From positions 150,924,968-150,988,967 of the forward strand of contig JBOZIK010000001.1 of NCBI GenBank assembly GCA_051453625.1: 64,000 nucleotides of DNA. Reading direction: 5' to 3'. Under the pieces are notes generated by a model that saw nothing but the letters and a program-made list of their open reading frames with translations, ran no database searches and had not been told where the DNA came from. The position numbers and the translations under genes were made by a program. Positions 24,331 through 38,362 of the stretch are shown here, piece by piece. Source of the DNA: Welwitschia mirabilis. Taxonomy: Eukaryota > Gnetophyta > Gnetopsida > Welwitschiales. Every line of letters begins with the position of its first letter. Position 1 is the stretch's first letter.

Positions 24331-26399
24331 AATTATCTCTTAGCCAATTCATTTGGGTGATGTTGGATATCATTTAATCATCTTTAACATGACTTATGCA
24401 TTTGCTTTATGAGGTTTCCATGATTAGTATTTGTACTTCGGAATTTTATAGTGGTAATATTGATTCACCTAATATTAAGACTTTTACATATCTGTGAACT
24501 TAGCTTTAAAGGAATATTTTTTTAGTTTTTGCATTTTTCTTAATAGTTTGAAGTCTTTAATTGGTTAGGTGTATATTTTTTTTTTATACCTTTCATCTAA
24601 GTTCTTCAACTTTTTCTTTTAGAGTGTATAATCATGTATGCTTTATTCATATCGAAAAAAAGCAAAAGGAAAAAAATGATCATGATTTATTGTATTTATT
24701 ATAAGTACATGGTCATCATGATGTCCTATTTCACTAAGCTAATTTTTTTAAAAGGAATTATTTTCAATGGTGATAGTTGTAGAACTTCCACTGAGGGATC
24801 TATTAGTTATGCTTTGCAAGTTCTTACTTTTTTGAATGTGGTTTTACTTTCCTCATCATGAAAAATATAGTAATAAAACTTTAATACTATGGGATTAGTG
24901 GTGTTCTTAGTGTCATTATAGGTATTACTTATTTTCTAGACTCTTAGTATTCCCAAATAATCATCTTACTTTTAAGGATTAGGGTGTGTTTTAAGGTGTG
25001 AATTGGTAAGTTCATTTCTGAGTAGCTTTTGATCTTATCATTTATTATTTATAGCACTTAATATTTGATGTCATTATAATTATTACCTTATTGAGTGTAA
25101 CTTTATGAAGTCGACACATCTTGTCATGCATCTTAAATCAGTTCATGTTCCTTATGTCTATGTTCATTTTATGTTCATTTTAGTTTATTATCTCAAAATC
25201 ATTTCATATTTTTCATCATCATTTTAGGAACTTATCATTTAGTAGTCTTCTTGTTTTTGTTTTCATTTTTACTCATGTTATTTTATTAATAAGAGTTAAC
25301 TCTCTTTAATCATTTTGAATTAAATGATGTTCTTTAGAATTTTCCTGATAGTCCTTTATCATCTTTTAGAGTTCTACATATTTTTCATGGTCATTTTCTT
25401 AGTTGGACACATGTGTTCAATTTCTTTGATATGCTTCATCCTACATAATATATTTTCATTGCTTTATCTTTTGATTATTTGGAATTTCCATTATATTTTA
25501 TCCTTATTCAACTTGATTCTTCATCATTTACTATCTATTAGAGTTTTCAAAAACATTTGATACTTTCATAATGCTATCTAAGCCTAAATTGTGTAGTTGA
25601 CATTTTCATTTTTTTGAACTTTTGTTGAGTTCCATTATTCATCCTATCATCTAGATGATTAGGTAGATAATAGAATGAGAATTGTTTTATACTTATGCTA
25701 AGGCTATCATTCAGATGACTTGAGCAGATGACAGTGTGTTAAAAACTATAGTCTACTTTCTTTTCCACCATTTTTCTTTGTTTTCCCCTCATTTCTCTAT
25801 GTTCTTCATGGGTCATGCATCAAGCTAAGGCCTACTATCATATTGGATCTTTTCCCTACAAGTTTAGCACTTTAGATTCTAAGATTTAAGCAAATTTAGT
25901 TTTTCATATTGGATCTTTTCCCTACTCTCAAAATGACATATGTTTTTCTTTCACTCATTATATTTCAATTTTATGTATATCATTTAGTTTTTCATAATCT
26001 TCAATTTGGAACTCATGAGTTTGATTTTTATCATATATTTTTTTCAAAATCTTTGATTATGCATTTTACAAGGTAGAATTATATTTTTAATTTTAAAACT
26101 CATTTTCTTAAAAACCATAAGTCAGATTATAGTGATCCTTATAAGTAAAATTATTAATGCAATAAGTTGTACATTTCTACTAGATTAGATTTTTTTTATT
26201 TCAGCGCTTTTATTTTTGACCTTCTAGGGGGCTGATCTATTTTTAAAATTTTTATTTTTCTCAAATTTTATGCACTTTCTTCACATTATTAGATAATGTG
26301 GAATGTATTTATTTTTTTTTTTAGGAGAAGTAGGACATACTTTGTTAATTTTTTTACATAAACTTACACATGAGAATTTTTAATATTTTAATATTTTTA
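24331..26399 (+). other. 3' non-coding region of element H
   Basis: Shares with a and b the sequence from about 24390 (the CATGACTTATGCATTTGC block) through about 25500. Palindromic modules lie near 25637-25665 (CCTATCATCTAGATGATTAGG is nearly self-complementary) and 25700-25740. A 21-bp exact direct repeat occurs at 25839-25859 and 25905-25925. T-rich ORFs here (24634-24861, 25324-25560) show no family resemblance and are judged shadows. Confidence 0.65.
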
Positions 26400-27660
26400 C
26401 ACATGACATACATGATGTTTGTAATTAGTTTGGTTATGTATATGATGAGATAGATAGGCTAAGGATAAGGAAAAGTTGTATCATCAAAACAGGAGGTGGA
26501 CCCACTAGTCCCACTTGTGATTGAGCATGCAAATCCTTTGCATCCATCACCTTGACAAGCTAAATCCATGCCTATACAAACTACATACATATGAGTAGAG
26601 TAACACTTTGGAGATTTTATGAGGAAGATTAAAAGTTACATCTTAAATGGATTATGGATGCGCATGGAGATTATTATGCCTTTGAAACTAGGGAGTTTTA
26701 TGATATAGTGCACATTAAGAGGCAACTTGATGCTCATGATCACTTGGTTGACATGATTATAGCTACAATCTATGGTTATAAGATATCTATTCTCATAACT
26801 TACATCACACTGATTAGTGAGTTAAATCACACATGAGTACACATGTCCATTCAGCCAGCAATATAGAGGAGCATTGTGCTTATGACACACTATTAGACAT
26901 ACCTACTGATGTCATAAGAGAGAGACAAGGAATTTTGATGATACATTTATTATGTGCCTATAGGAGTTTACATAGATGATTGATCCATAACATATTCTTT
27001 TTCTTTTATAATAGTCATGTCATGGTAGCCTATCTATAGATGTTGGTAGTATTCAGGTAGAGAAAGCATATGAACCTACCTACATTTATTTAGAAGATGC
27101 TAAGATTAATGATTAAGGATCGTTATATATAAACTCTAGGATATCTATGCCAACTCTTAGAAATTTTTGTATGCTTTAGTATATCTGAGCCTATGAATGA
27201 GTAACAACTTACACATCTTTAGACATTAGTTCATTACCTACAAGATATGGGCATATAGATTCCAATTGAGGTAGAGAAATCTTGGGTATGGAGAACTATG
27301 ATTGATATTACCCTTGAGCAGATACAAACTATTCTAGTAGATATAGAATAGGGCCATAGAGAGGCTATGAAATGAGGATTTACCAAGCTACATTAGAGCA
27401 TATCCATTATTGAGATGAGAGTTCAGCATATAGAGAAGTAGCTAGTAGATGTGCGTGCTTTCATATTATGCACTAAGCATTATATTACTATTGACATCCT
27501 AGAGGCAGTTAGAGCACATAGAGATGAGATTACATAATCAATTACTATAGTCATTAACTATCATATCCCTATAGATCCTGAGCATCATCTATCATCTCCA
27601 CTTGCACCTGATCCTAGTACCCATCAGGAGTTCATTCTGACACAATAAGAGAAGTGACTT
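26400..27660 (+). pseudogene. Post-pol ORF of element H, unidentified
   Basis: The base composition is less T-rich than its surroundings and readable protein segments appear: FETREFYDIVHIKRQLDAHD and IIATIYGYKISILI at 26654-26836, AYDTLLDIPTDVIRERQG near 26878, then IPIEVEKSWVWRTMIDITLE near 27258, and MRVQHIEK followed by VDVRAFILCTKHYITIDILE near 27414-27510, ending in a Pro-rich tail near 27570-27640. It occupies the place where Athila-type elements carry an extra ORF after integrase (env-like or plant transposon-associated). The N-terminal part loosely recalls the plant transposon-associated domain seen at 47606-48724, but I cannot assign a family. Stops and frame changes make it a pseudogene. 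Confidence 0.45.
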
Positions 27661-28187
27661 ATTATATTGTATTATGTATCTTCCCTTTATTGATTATACT
27701 TAAAAAGTGATGATTTTATATAGACATCATTTTTTGAGTATCTTTATTATGTCCATTTTTATTATTATTTACATCATTTACATATTATTGAAACATGTCA
27801 AGATGATGATCTTTTATGTTAGACATGATTATTTTTCTGATGTGATATACAATTAAGTGAGGGGAAGTTAATTTTGTTGTTTGAATCTAGTGTTTATCTT
27901 TATAAAAAAATTTTCATAGGCTTTTGTTTTTCAAGAACGTTTTATTATCATATCATCCCTTTATTCATCTGGACAATCACTAGGATGATAGTCATGATAC
28001 TTACTCTGCATAGGTGAACATTAAGTTATCTAATTTTAACATTTCTATTCTATACTCTAAGATTTTTAAGATAATTTCTAAATTTATTTTACAGTTTCCT
28101 AGTTAATTTATTATTAGTCAATTTGACTCACAATTATGATTGATTGCTTGGTTTTGTTAGATACTGATAACACTAAATGGGAGGATA
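27661..28187 (+). other. Terminal 3' region and polypurine tract of element H
   Basis: Non-coding, with a palindromic module near 27945-27990. It ends in the polypurine tract AAATGGGAGGA at 28175-28185, homologous to AGTGGGAGGA of element b, directly before the 3' LTR at 28188. Confidence 0.7.
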
Positions 28188-28278
28188 TGATGCATTACCA
28201 AATTGCATGTATTTGATGGTGTATTATGAGTGGTTTGCAATACATTAGATATTTTATGCTAAGTTTTAATGATAAAGG
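28188..28278 (+). repeat. Element H 3' LTR, first piece
   Basis: TGATGCATTACCAAATTG opens the LTR and resembles the Athila-type LTR starts. After 91 bases it is interrupted by the minus-strand element at 28279; the last five bases (AAAGG) are the target duplication. The LTR resumes at 39531. Confidence 0.75.
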
Positions 28279-30577
28279 TATAACATGTACATTTTAAACT
28301 TTAAATTTATGAATGTTACTTATTTATGAAAGGGTTAAGTCCTCATCCTTCTCTTCTATCATTTGCATTAATTATAAAATAACTAATGATTCTAATAAAA
28401 AGTTTAGTATGTGAGGACAACTAATTTTAACACCTTTGATAAATTTATTTATGATAGTACTAAATAATTATAGGAGGATTAGGGAAACACATGACTCTTT
28501 CTTATTAAGAAAATAATAATAAATGGACATTAACACTACATTCAAGGAAATAACTCTCAAATTAAATACTTATAATTAGACTATAAATTTCTAAGAAATG
28601 ATTATAATGATGCATAAAAAAATAAATTATATAACTTTATACTTTGTTGAGTGATAAGAAAAAATATTCACAAATAACATTAAATTTCTTTTAAAGTAAA
28701 TACATAATTAAAGATTCAAGTCTTTTAATAACATTCCTTGAGATAATCTTAAAGAATATGTGATTAAATTATCATATTTCACTATAGTAATATATTCAAG
28801 AAAATATATTCACTATATAATGCTTAATGTATCAAACTGAGAAATTTCATAAAGCTGCAAAGGACACATATAATAATAATAGAGCTTAAATGATAATGCA
28901 CATCCAATGAGAATTTAAATCATAGTCATATAAGTTCTAAAAATACTAGGATCCATGAAGGGAATACAAGCTCACTCTACAAAATTTTCCAATAATACTA
29001 GAATAATAATCTATCTTTTCTTCATATCCACTTCAATAATCATACTCTAGATTTTCCACATAAAATGAGAATTATGAAAATCTCATAGCTCCCAGTATAG
29101 TCTAGGCAAGGCAAGGCATGACAGTGAAAACTTCAAAAACAAGTTGTATCACAAGAACATAGACTTTATGGTTATGAAATCAAAATAATTAATTATATAT
29201 TTTCTCATATTTCAATCCCTTGATTGCCTTATTTGGTGATCTATGAAGCCCATTTCCTCATTTATCAATATATGGTTCTCATATAATATTTTCATATTTC
29301 TCTCACTTCACTATCTCATTTGATAATATGTGGTTCTCGTATATTTCACATTTCATTTACTTCACTATCTCATTTAGTGATTTGTAAAGCCCAATACCTC
29401 ATTTGATGATCTATGTTAAATCTATCATTTTTATTGCCTCATTTAGCAATCAATGGGATTTTCACCTTCCACTGCCTCATTTAAGGATTTGTGGAATATT
29501 CATAACCATAAGTTCATAAGAATTCACAACATTCAAAGAAGTATGATTAAGATATAACATAAAGTATTAGCTCATATAAAGAACAACTATATTTAAATTA
29601 TCAAAAGCATCAACTACAAAAAATAGTAGGAGTCAAGACTTGAAATAAGGATTTATTCTACTTTTATCAAGAATTACACATGTTTATATTCAATTTATAA
29701 GAAAATAGATACAATAATATAATAATGAAATGAATACAAAAAGAACCAATAAGAAAGCAAGAAGGAATAGAATCATACCTATATCAGATCATGGTCATTG
29801 AGAACTTTGAAGATCTTTTAAGTTTTCAAAGCTTCTAGACTTGCTAAGATCTGAGATTCAAAAGGAAAAGTCTATTTGGAAAATAATCTAGACATGAAAG
29901 AATTAGAACCATATTTATAAAGAGATAATGAAAGTGACAAGACTCAAGAATATGGAAAGATACATCATTAATCAACAATAATGGTGGGGGTTTCATAATG
30001 TCTCAAAAAGGCTTGTTTAGCCACTGGGTACTTTAATCATATAAAAAGAATGCTTTTTATTCTATCACATTTAATCATAATAATGAAGAAAAATAAATTA
30101 TAGGCCTTCATAATTAACATTTAATCATGCTAAAGCTCTAAAAAGATGTAACAATCTTAAAAGTAAATGATATCATCACCACCACAAGAACATTCTTGGA
30201 GATTATAAAGTAATATTTTAGTCTTTATAAGATAAAAGGGACTTAAAGAATAATTTAATATAATAACACCTCAATAATATAATATCTATATTAGTTGGAT
30301 ATTTAAAAATAAAAGGTGGAATTTCATAACCAAAAATAATAATTCAATCCATTAATTTACCTACTATTAAAACTACTAACTTTGTCATTTAAGATCATAA
30401 TTACTAAGGATTATAATAATAAAATAATATTATAGATAATATAACATGAATAACATTTAAGCACAAAATTTTTTAGAATATAAATAAAAATAACTAAATT
30501 ATCTTGTAGACTCTATAATAGTATTATTATTTTAATTTAGATTAAAATATTTGGATCTTAAAATTTTGGATGTGATA
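28279..30577 (-). repeat. 3' LTR of the minus-strand 2.3-kb-LTR element
   Basis: Collinear with 36820-39525 apart from a 392-bp insertion in the latter. Repeated CTCATTTG(G/A)TGATCTATG-like phrases at about 29230-29500 occur in both copies. Ends align base for base: TATAACATGTACATTTT here with TGTAATGCCTGCATTTT in the partner. Confidence 0.9.
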
Positions 30578-30594
30578 TTTTTGCCCCACTTAAG
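30578..30594 (-). other. Polypurine tract of the minus-strand 2.3-kb-LTR element
   Basis: On the minus strand CTTAAGTGGGGCAAAAA directly precedes the 3' LTR. Many plant chromoviruses end pol with a GAGGACGAA-like phrase followed by AAGGGGGG; the corresponding phrase here is AAGGACAAA, then AAGTGGGG. Confidence 0.65.
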
Positions 30595-33500
30595 AAGTTT
30601 TGTCCTTGAAAGTTTAATAAGAAAGCTTAATTCTTCACTACAAGATATTTATTTTATATTTTCAAATACCTTCTACTCTCTATCATAATCATTATACTAA
30701 AGTTGAATTTACCTTCCTTTAATACCATATATAAATTTTTGAATAGGTTAAAATGTTATTCACATGTTTGCAAATCAAGGTTATGATACACTCTTATATT
30801 TGAAATAATCAAACCTCTAAGAATTCTCTTCTTCCTCTACTCTTCTCCTTAATTCATGAATTAAGCTCTAAAAGTTTTATTACATGAGTATATCAATTTA
30901 TAAAACTCTTTTATTATATGTGGACTTCATATCTTCTTCATTTCCTAAGGTCATAAATCTTACTTGATTACGGAAAACATTATGAACTAACATATATTCA
31001 TGAGAGGTTGGATAATGACCACATAATTGATCTTGTAAGGAATTTATAAGAACATAATTAAATATACTTATAGATGATTGAAAACCCTTCTATTTCATAA
31101 GCCAAAATATCTCAGTGAGCTCCTTACTTTGACCAAAAGCAAAATATGCTTGAACTACTAAGTTTAAAACTGTAACTAAAAAATGGTAACACAACAATCT
31201 CTTACTGCAAACTATGATATACACTTCTAAAGTTGTTTTGTAGAAATTCATTAAGCTTAAGCTCAATAATGTATATCTATTCCACACTACACTCCTTTGT
31301 TATGTACTTCCTTCAATGCCTCTTCAACAGTTTTCCATGTATAATCTAGTTGAATTTCCACTTTAAGGGCTTACATATATAATAGAGCATCTTAAAGCCT
31401 AATAAGTAAAGGCTTAAATGTAAGAAATATGTTTAAGTTGCAAGTTTCATTCAAGGAAATAAATGGAAGAACTATAGTTGATACTATTATTTTTAATAGA
31501 TAAGTGAATATAAGTCAAACATTAGAATAATTATATGTATATAGCATGTAAGAGCTTAGATTGGGGCCAATATCATGCAAGTATAGATCAAATAAATGCA
31601 CAAGAGCTTAATATTGATTGAGAGTAAGAAAAATATAGCCTCAAAAGTTTTAAACTCAATAATTTTATTACATAAGCAAGGTTAATGGTAAACATTAAAA
31701 TAAATAATAATATAGATAAAAACCTAAATAAATTATAGAAGTGTAAGTATTCTAAAATAATTAGATGATTTAAATAATTATGACAATTTACAATTCCATC
31801 TAGAAAAAAAATTCCTTTCAATCTTAAATACTAATAGCACTTTAGACATGAAAAGAAATACAAAATACAATAAATCAAAGAGTAATTTAAGGTACTTATG
31901 TATGAAGGATGATATTCAAAAAAGTAAAATTCCAAAAATTTTCATAAATATTTACAAGGAGACATGAGTCAGGTGAATATATGCAACAAGATACTAATAA
32001 TAATTAGGATGATATAGGGCTAGTCTTAGTAGAGTAGGCGAAGGATAATATAAATGACTTGAAGGTGGTAATGATAATAATTAAAAAAATACTTATGATT
32101 TCATTATAAGTATTTAACATAGTGGGCTATAATAATAGAATAATGAAAAGCCATAATTAACAAATGAACAATATTTATTTAAGAAAGTGATGAAAACCAT
32201 GATTCAGAATCAAATTGAATTAAAGCAATAATAGAAGGTAGAAATTATCATTTATATTGATAACTAAAGTTTTAAATTTCTAGACTAGTCTTTTTATGAA
32301 ATTAATAATGGCAATACACTTAATTTATTTCCATAATGTTGAGACCTCCCTTCTCTAATCCAAATTAAAGGCCAATTATAAAGAGTATTTTATTTATGGA
32401 ATTTAGTCATTAAATGTGGTTTAATTATAATATGAAGCAAGGTAAGAATTAAAAAAGGTTTCTTAAAATAATATTAATTATAAGGCTAGAGTATGTAAGT
32501 TAGAGTTGGAATAATGTTAATTATAATGCCACTCTTATAAGACATTAAAAATTAAAGACAGGATTAATAGGAAGGAAAAGGCAATAGCCAATACCTAGCA
32601 TTGTTGATACATTGCTTACCTTTGCTAATACTATTAGCATCTCTCTCTTTCCATATGCTTCTTAATAATTATTATATGGTAATTGTTATCAAAGTTAAAC
32701 AATGCATATAAGGTACATGTCATTCAATATGACCATCCTATAATACGCTTCAAATTGTATTGTGCCCTTCTTCACTTAATTGATTTAAATTTCTTATAAA
32801 TTTATGCCTAAGGATTTTTTTTTTTTCATTTTTTAAGTATAGAACTGGGTAGTATACATTACGAGGCTGATGTATTATTCATGTGCTTCAAATGTCTAGT
32901 CCTCACATGTTAATTAGTGGCTCCCCCTTAAAGGAATATTAATGTGACATCATACTTTCATGCTAGATGAGAACGCTTCTTAATAATAAGGTTCAAGCTA
33001 TTAATGAATTTTTATGGATAAGAGAATAACTACCTTAACATGGTTCCTTCTCAAAATTAAATGCCTATCTCTCAACCTTTTTTGTTTTTTTTTTTTTGTT
33101 TTTTGATTAAGTTAACTATGACATTATAATGCTTTTTACTAAATAGGACATTACATTTGAATTAATAAATCCCTTGAACGCATTCTACTTAAAGAAGAGA
33201 TTCCTACAATAGACTGTATGCTCCCATTGAATAAATATTGATTTCTAAATATATTGGAATTTTAAGAATTATGCTCATAAACATTAGTAATGGAAGAAGA
33301 TAAAGATTGTGAATAGGCCCAAGAAGCATGGACATCAAAATTGAAAAAAGATTCAATGTATGACTTATGATTTTAAATATTTGCCTTAATTTGAGCCATT
33401 GAAGCTATATCATTTATTATAATTCAATGTTTCTATTGCGCTTTAACTAAATAAAATGTATGAGAGAACTACTATCTAATAAAAGTCAAGGAATGAATCT

Positions 33501-36500
33501 CATTTAAGCATAGAAGATAGTAAATCATGATATAGATGAAGTAAGAAAGGAATACGCAGACGTTTCAAATGGCTTCTAGTGTAGGATATATTAAATGAAT
33601 GGTATTTTTAGTATACCAAGAAATGTAAATCAAGAGAACTAGGCTTAAAACTTGAGATGACAAGTTTATTCTTTGCAGAAAATATAAACTCTATATAAAA
33701 ATGTGAAGACAGATAAAAAATTGAATGCAAAAGGGTAGAATTCATAAATATTTACCTTCCAAAAAGGGCTCAGCATATGATGATGCACTAGTAATGGAAA
33801 TGTGAATAGAGTGATTATTCCTTAAATGAAGTTATAGTGGTCTTGTTTGTTCAAAGTAAGGAATCATGTATATTAAAGGATAATTGGAACATGAGAGCAA
33901 GAGGTTAAAATATCATTAAAAAAATCAAGGATTCATGGATTTGGAATAAGATTCTAATAGTGGGTTGTATAGGTAGCTTTAGATTTGATACATGAAATGG
34001 TATTAAAACAGAGGTAATGGAAGCATAATTTCTTAGAGCTATAAGTGATTTACAAGATGTCATTCACTAACTTTAGAAAAGAAAGCCTTATAATAGAAAT
34101 TCCACAGTGATCATTTTAGACAATCATGTAGAGTAAAAATCATGATTTATAGGAATATAAAACATAGATGCTTGTCATGGCCTCCTATAGCCTACATGTT
34201 GATCTTTCATTTATGTTTAATACTTAGAGTTCCTTAAAGACTAAATGGACTAAGGATTATTTTGTTGGAAACTCTATGAGAAGAACTCAGTGGAAGTCCC
34301 CTATGACTCCTAATGCAAATTCAATCACTTTGCATACATGGGATTCTATAATTATAGTCAAAATAATAGTACTTTTTTTTATTTACATGAAGGTAAAGTT
34401 AAGAAGCTTGACTACATATAACTTATGCACCTAATGCACCTCTATTAATATTAGGATAAATGTTTAGTCTTAATTCTTTCTGAACTTCTAAAAGAATTAA
34501 TTCCAACTTCACTTTTTAATAGAACTCATAAAACAAACAAAAATATAACAATGATTGAAGTTTCCAAATCTAAGTGACAAATCCAAGGCATTGAAGATGT
34601 TGCTTATCTTAAATTATAGGGAAGGATTGTGGAGAACTTAATAAAAAGGTCTTAAAAATAAAACATGTTTTTATGGCCCTCACATTCCTAGATTCACTTA
34701 GTGATAAACACTATGAATCTCCTATTTATAACCATAACTTCTAGAACCTTTTTCTTAGCATTTCCAAAATCAACAATTTCTCTAATTTGCAGTTTAGAAA
34801 TAAACTACAATGGAAATTAGGTGGATTTATGGATAACTAAAGGATATAAAAATCTAAGTCTTAATAAAAAAAGGAAAAAAAACATGAAAGTGAGAGCTCA
34901 CAGGAATGGAAAAAGGGCAAAAGAAATAGGTTATAAGTTAAAGAAATAGTAATTTATACATCTGTAATTACTTACATAAGAGCTTAAAAACATAGAAGGT
35001 TATTTATGAATTGAACGATCATGGGTACAAATGCACAAAGGGTTCTTCTGGTGATTAGTAGTAAAAGAATAACCAAATAATCTAGTATAAATGTAATAGA
35101 AAATATTTACAAATGTTATTCTTCAAACGCAACAAGAATTTTTTTAAAACTAATAGCACTAAGAGAAAAATAGCTTTTGCACATAGATGTATAGAAATAC
35201 AAAACGTTTAAGGGAAAATAAATCATAGTTAATCCTCCATAGTAAAACTAAATACTAAAAATAAAGAATGAACATGATTTTATGAGTCATGGAGTTATGA
35301 TGATTTACAAATGATTTATTAACAATAGTAAAGAAATATTACAAAATTTTAGTCTCAATATTACTAAGACTTCATTTAAGGCTTGCATCCAGCCACTATT
35401 GATGTAACTTTAATGTCCTCTAAGTACCATACAAGATGCAAACCTACATTTAAATAAAAAGTGCTTTGTGGTGAATTAAGAAGAATGGGAAAAATCATAA
35501 CATATTTTATCAATAGTACCATAGGATGCTCCCCTAGATGAATTTGATTTACCATTAAATTCTAGAATAACCGGTGGTAATCTTCATCATGTGCATTAAG
35601 GATAACTCCCTTCTCATGAACTCTTGGACTTATTCCATAGTATAATGTCAAAGTACAAATTCCCTCCTAACAAGACTAGTGGCATCCATAAATCATATAA
35701 AACAGGCAAGAGTTAGTGTTTTAAGGACATGCAACATAAAACTATGATACCAATACAGGACAACATCCTTCCCTATCAAGGTTTCATAGGATATCAATAT
35801 CAGTTTGTGAATATCTTCTAAAAAATCAGTGGACATTCTTCCTCCTTGTTTTCTATTTATAGAATGAAAATAGACTTAATTACCTTTGGGTTTGATGATT
35901 GAGGTTGAACTTCCATGCATATAAGCGATGGAAATGGGTCCCGAAAATTGCTAAGAGTTTAAAAAACCCTAACTTCTTTTCATCAATCACTTTAGCTATG
36001 CTCTTTCCTTTTTTTTTCTTAACATATTATGCATTTTTCATTTCACTTATCATGCATTTCCCTTCTTTCTTGCTTATCACATTACAACTTTCTGATGAAA
36101 TTCCTATGTCTATAGAATGATCATCTTCTCTACTTCATTTAATCTAGAAGGTGACACACTGACATAACTCCATATTCAACTCAACCAAACCTTACAAATA
36201 AATAACATTATGCACTACCTTGTCTTTGATCATGATGTGCCCTAATGCTCAAATGTTTATACATGTCTTTAACTTCAATGCATTCCATAGATAATATTTT
36301 AATGAGGATATGCCTTTGCATCTTTTACCAATGCCTAAACTATTGTAATGGTTGTAGGTTCCTCCTAGTAGTTTACCAGTGAGTACTCTAGTAAAGTAAA
36401 GGATGAAATTACTACAGAATGTGATGAGGGTTTATGTGGAAATTTTTTTGAAACAATGTGAGGTTCAAATACGAGAACCCTTATTTTAGCACTTTGTCCT

Positions 36501-36803
36501 CCTAAAACAACTTGGTCTTGTAAGCTATTTACAATGAACACTATGATTATTTATCCTCTAAATGGGAGCCCATTATAGATTTTCCTTCTCACATTTATAT
36601 AAATTGATTATCATATTTGTCATGAATCTTTCTCTAACTCTAAAAATAAAGGACCGTTTAAATTACATAGATGCTCTGAATTACTTTATTGAAGAAATTA
36701 TAATAACTTACTAGCAACTATACCAAGATAAATCACAACCTAGGCCTTAGTGTTGAAATTATATTGCCTTCACAATTACTGCACATAGTTAAATCATAAC
36801 TAA
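30595..36803 (-). other. Interior of the 2.3-kb-LTR element, no recognised coding
   Basis: About 6.2 kb of AT-rich DNA. I looked on the minus strand for gag, RT, integrase and chromodomain blocks and found none that I would defend. The best translated stretch is 31090-31287 (65 residues), without a family match. Poly-T runs occur near 32818 and 33090. Either pol is too decayed to read by eye or the element is a large retrotransposon derivative lacking pol. Confidence 0.5.
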
Positions 36804-36816
36804 TGCTCTAATACTG
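36804..36816 (-). other. Primer binding site, tRNA-iMet type
   Basis: On the minus strand CAGTATTAGAGCA, versus the canonical TGGTATCAGAGCA: ten of thirteen positions agree, and the three differences are transitions. It lies three bases beyond the 5' LTR end at 36820. Confidence 0.7.
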
Positions 36817-38216
36817 TACTGTAATGCCTGCATTTTGAACTTGAAATTTATGAATGTTACTTATTTATCAAAGGGTTAAGTCCTCGTCCTTTCCCTCTAT
36901 TATTTGAATTAATTAAAAAATAACCCATGATTTTAATTAAAAAGTTCATCATGTGAGTACTCCTAATTTTAATGCCTTCAATAAATTTATGTATGATAGC
37001 ACAAAATAATTATAGGAGGATGAAGACAATACATGACTCTTGCTTATTAATCAAATGATAATAAATGGACATTGTTACTATGTTCAATGGAATAACTCCT
37101 AAATTTAATACTCATAATTAGACTATAAATTTCCAAGGAAGAATTGCAATGATGCATAAAAAAATAAATTATCCCAACTCCATACTTTATTAAGTAATAA
37201 CTTAAAAAACGATATTCACGAATGATAATCAATGTACTTATAAAGTAGTTACATAATTGAATATTCAAGTTTTTTAATAACATTCATTAAGATAAGCATA
37301 AAGAATACATTATCAAATTATCATATTTACTGCAATAATACATTTAAGAAAAGATATTTACTATACAATGCTTAATGTATCAAACTTAGAAATTTCATAA
37401 ATCTATAAGGGAGACACATAATAATAGAGTTCAACTGATAATGCACATCTAATAAGACTTCAAATCACAATCATATAAGTTCTAAAAATCTCAGAATTCA
37501 TGAAGGACATATACATTAATTTTACAAAATTTTGCAATAAGATTGAAATAATAATCAATCTCTTCTTCGTTCTTACTTCAATAATCATACTCCAGATTTT
37601 CCACCTATCATACAAGGAATAAGGAATGAAAACTATAAAAATCTCATAGCTCCAAGTATGATCTAGGTAAGGCAAGGCCTAATAAGATAAAGATTTTTTA
37701 AGTGTTAATATAGAAAGGATAAAAGTAAAAACTTCAAGAACAATTTGGATCACAAGAACATTAACCTTATGGTTATGAAATTATAATAATAAATTATATA
37801 GTTTTTCATATTTTAATTACTCTACTGCCTCATTTGACAATCTATGAAGCCCACTACCTAGTTCAACAATCCATAATTCTCATATAATATTTTCAAAATT
37901 TAATTACTTAACTACCTCATTTGGTTATCTATGAAACCCATTTCCTCATTTGGAGATCTGTGGTTGTCATCCAAGCACTACACTATATGGTCCATCTAAA
38001 TGTAGCACAGTGTAACCTATACAAATATTACTATCTTGGGATGTGCTAACCTTGTAATTCAGCTAGAGATAATGTTACTAGCTAACCCACCACCATATAT
38101 GTACTGTATAGTATGGTATAGATAGAATAAACCTGTATGTATGACACACACATTTATTAGTTAAAATAGGTTATGTGCTAGGGTTCATACATTACAATTA
38201 ATAGATTATTTCTCTA

Positions 38217-38300
38217 GATGGCTAAGGCTATGGGAGAATGCTTCATCATTATTGCATAGATGGCTGAGGATATGGGAGCATGCTTCATCGTTGTTGTAGT
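38217..38300 (+). repeat. Tandem duplication of a 42-bp unit
   Basis: Two adjacent copies (38217-38258 and 38259-38300), each starting GATGGCT and containing ATGGGAG and TGCTTCATC, with a handful of mismatches. They lie inside the 392-bp insertion. Confidence 0.9.
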
Positions 38301-38313
38301 ACCCTATATCAGT

Positions 38314-38362
38314 TTATATATATATATATCTATATATATATATCTATATATATATATATATA
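38314..38362. repeat. (TA)n microsatellite tail
   Basis: A nearly pure TA repeat broken twice by TATC. It forms the right end of the 392-bp insertion and is likely polymorphic. Confidence 0.95.

Larger units (their letters stand above)
37971..38362. mobile_element. 392-bp insertion of unknown type with 5-bp target duplication
   Basis: Absent from the partner LTR. GTCAT is repeated exactly on both sides (37966-37970 and 38363-38367). The insert begins CCAAGCACTACACTATATGG and ends in an (TA)n-rich tail. It contains a tandem pair of 42-bp units. I see no terminal inverted repeats, no TG...CA ends and no convincing RNA polymerase III A/B boxes. A SINE-like element with a simple-repeat tail is possible. 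Confidence 0.75.

Noticed and set aside
35899-36120. 73-residue ORF with a hydrophobic middle
   Set aside because: No homologous block, on the opposite strand to the surrounding element, and typical of T-rich DNA producing Phe/Leu-rich frames.
38314-38362. (TA)n tract as part of a matrix-attachment or origin-like element
   Set aside because: It is simply the tail of a 392-bp insertion; nothing else supports a regulatory role.
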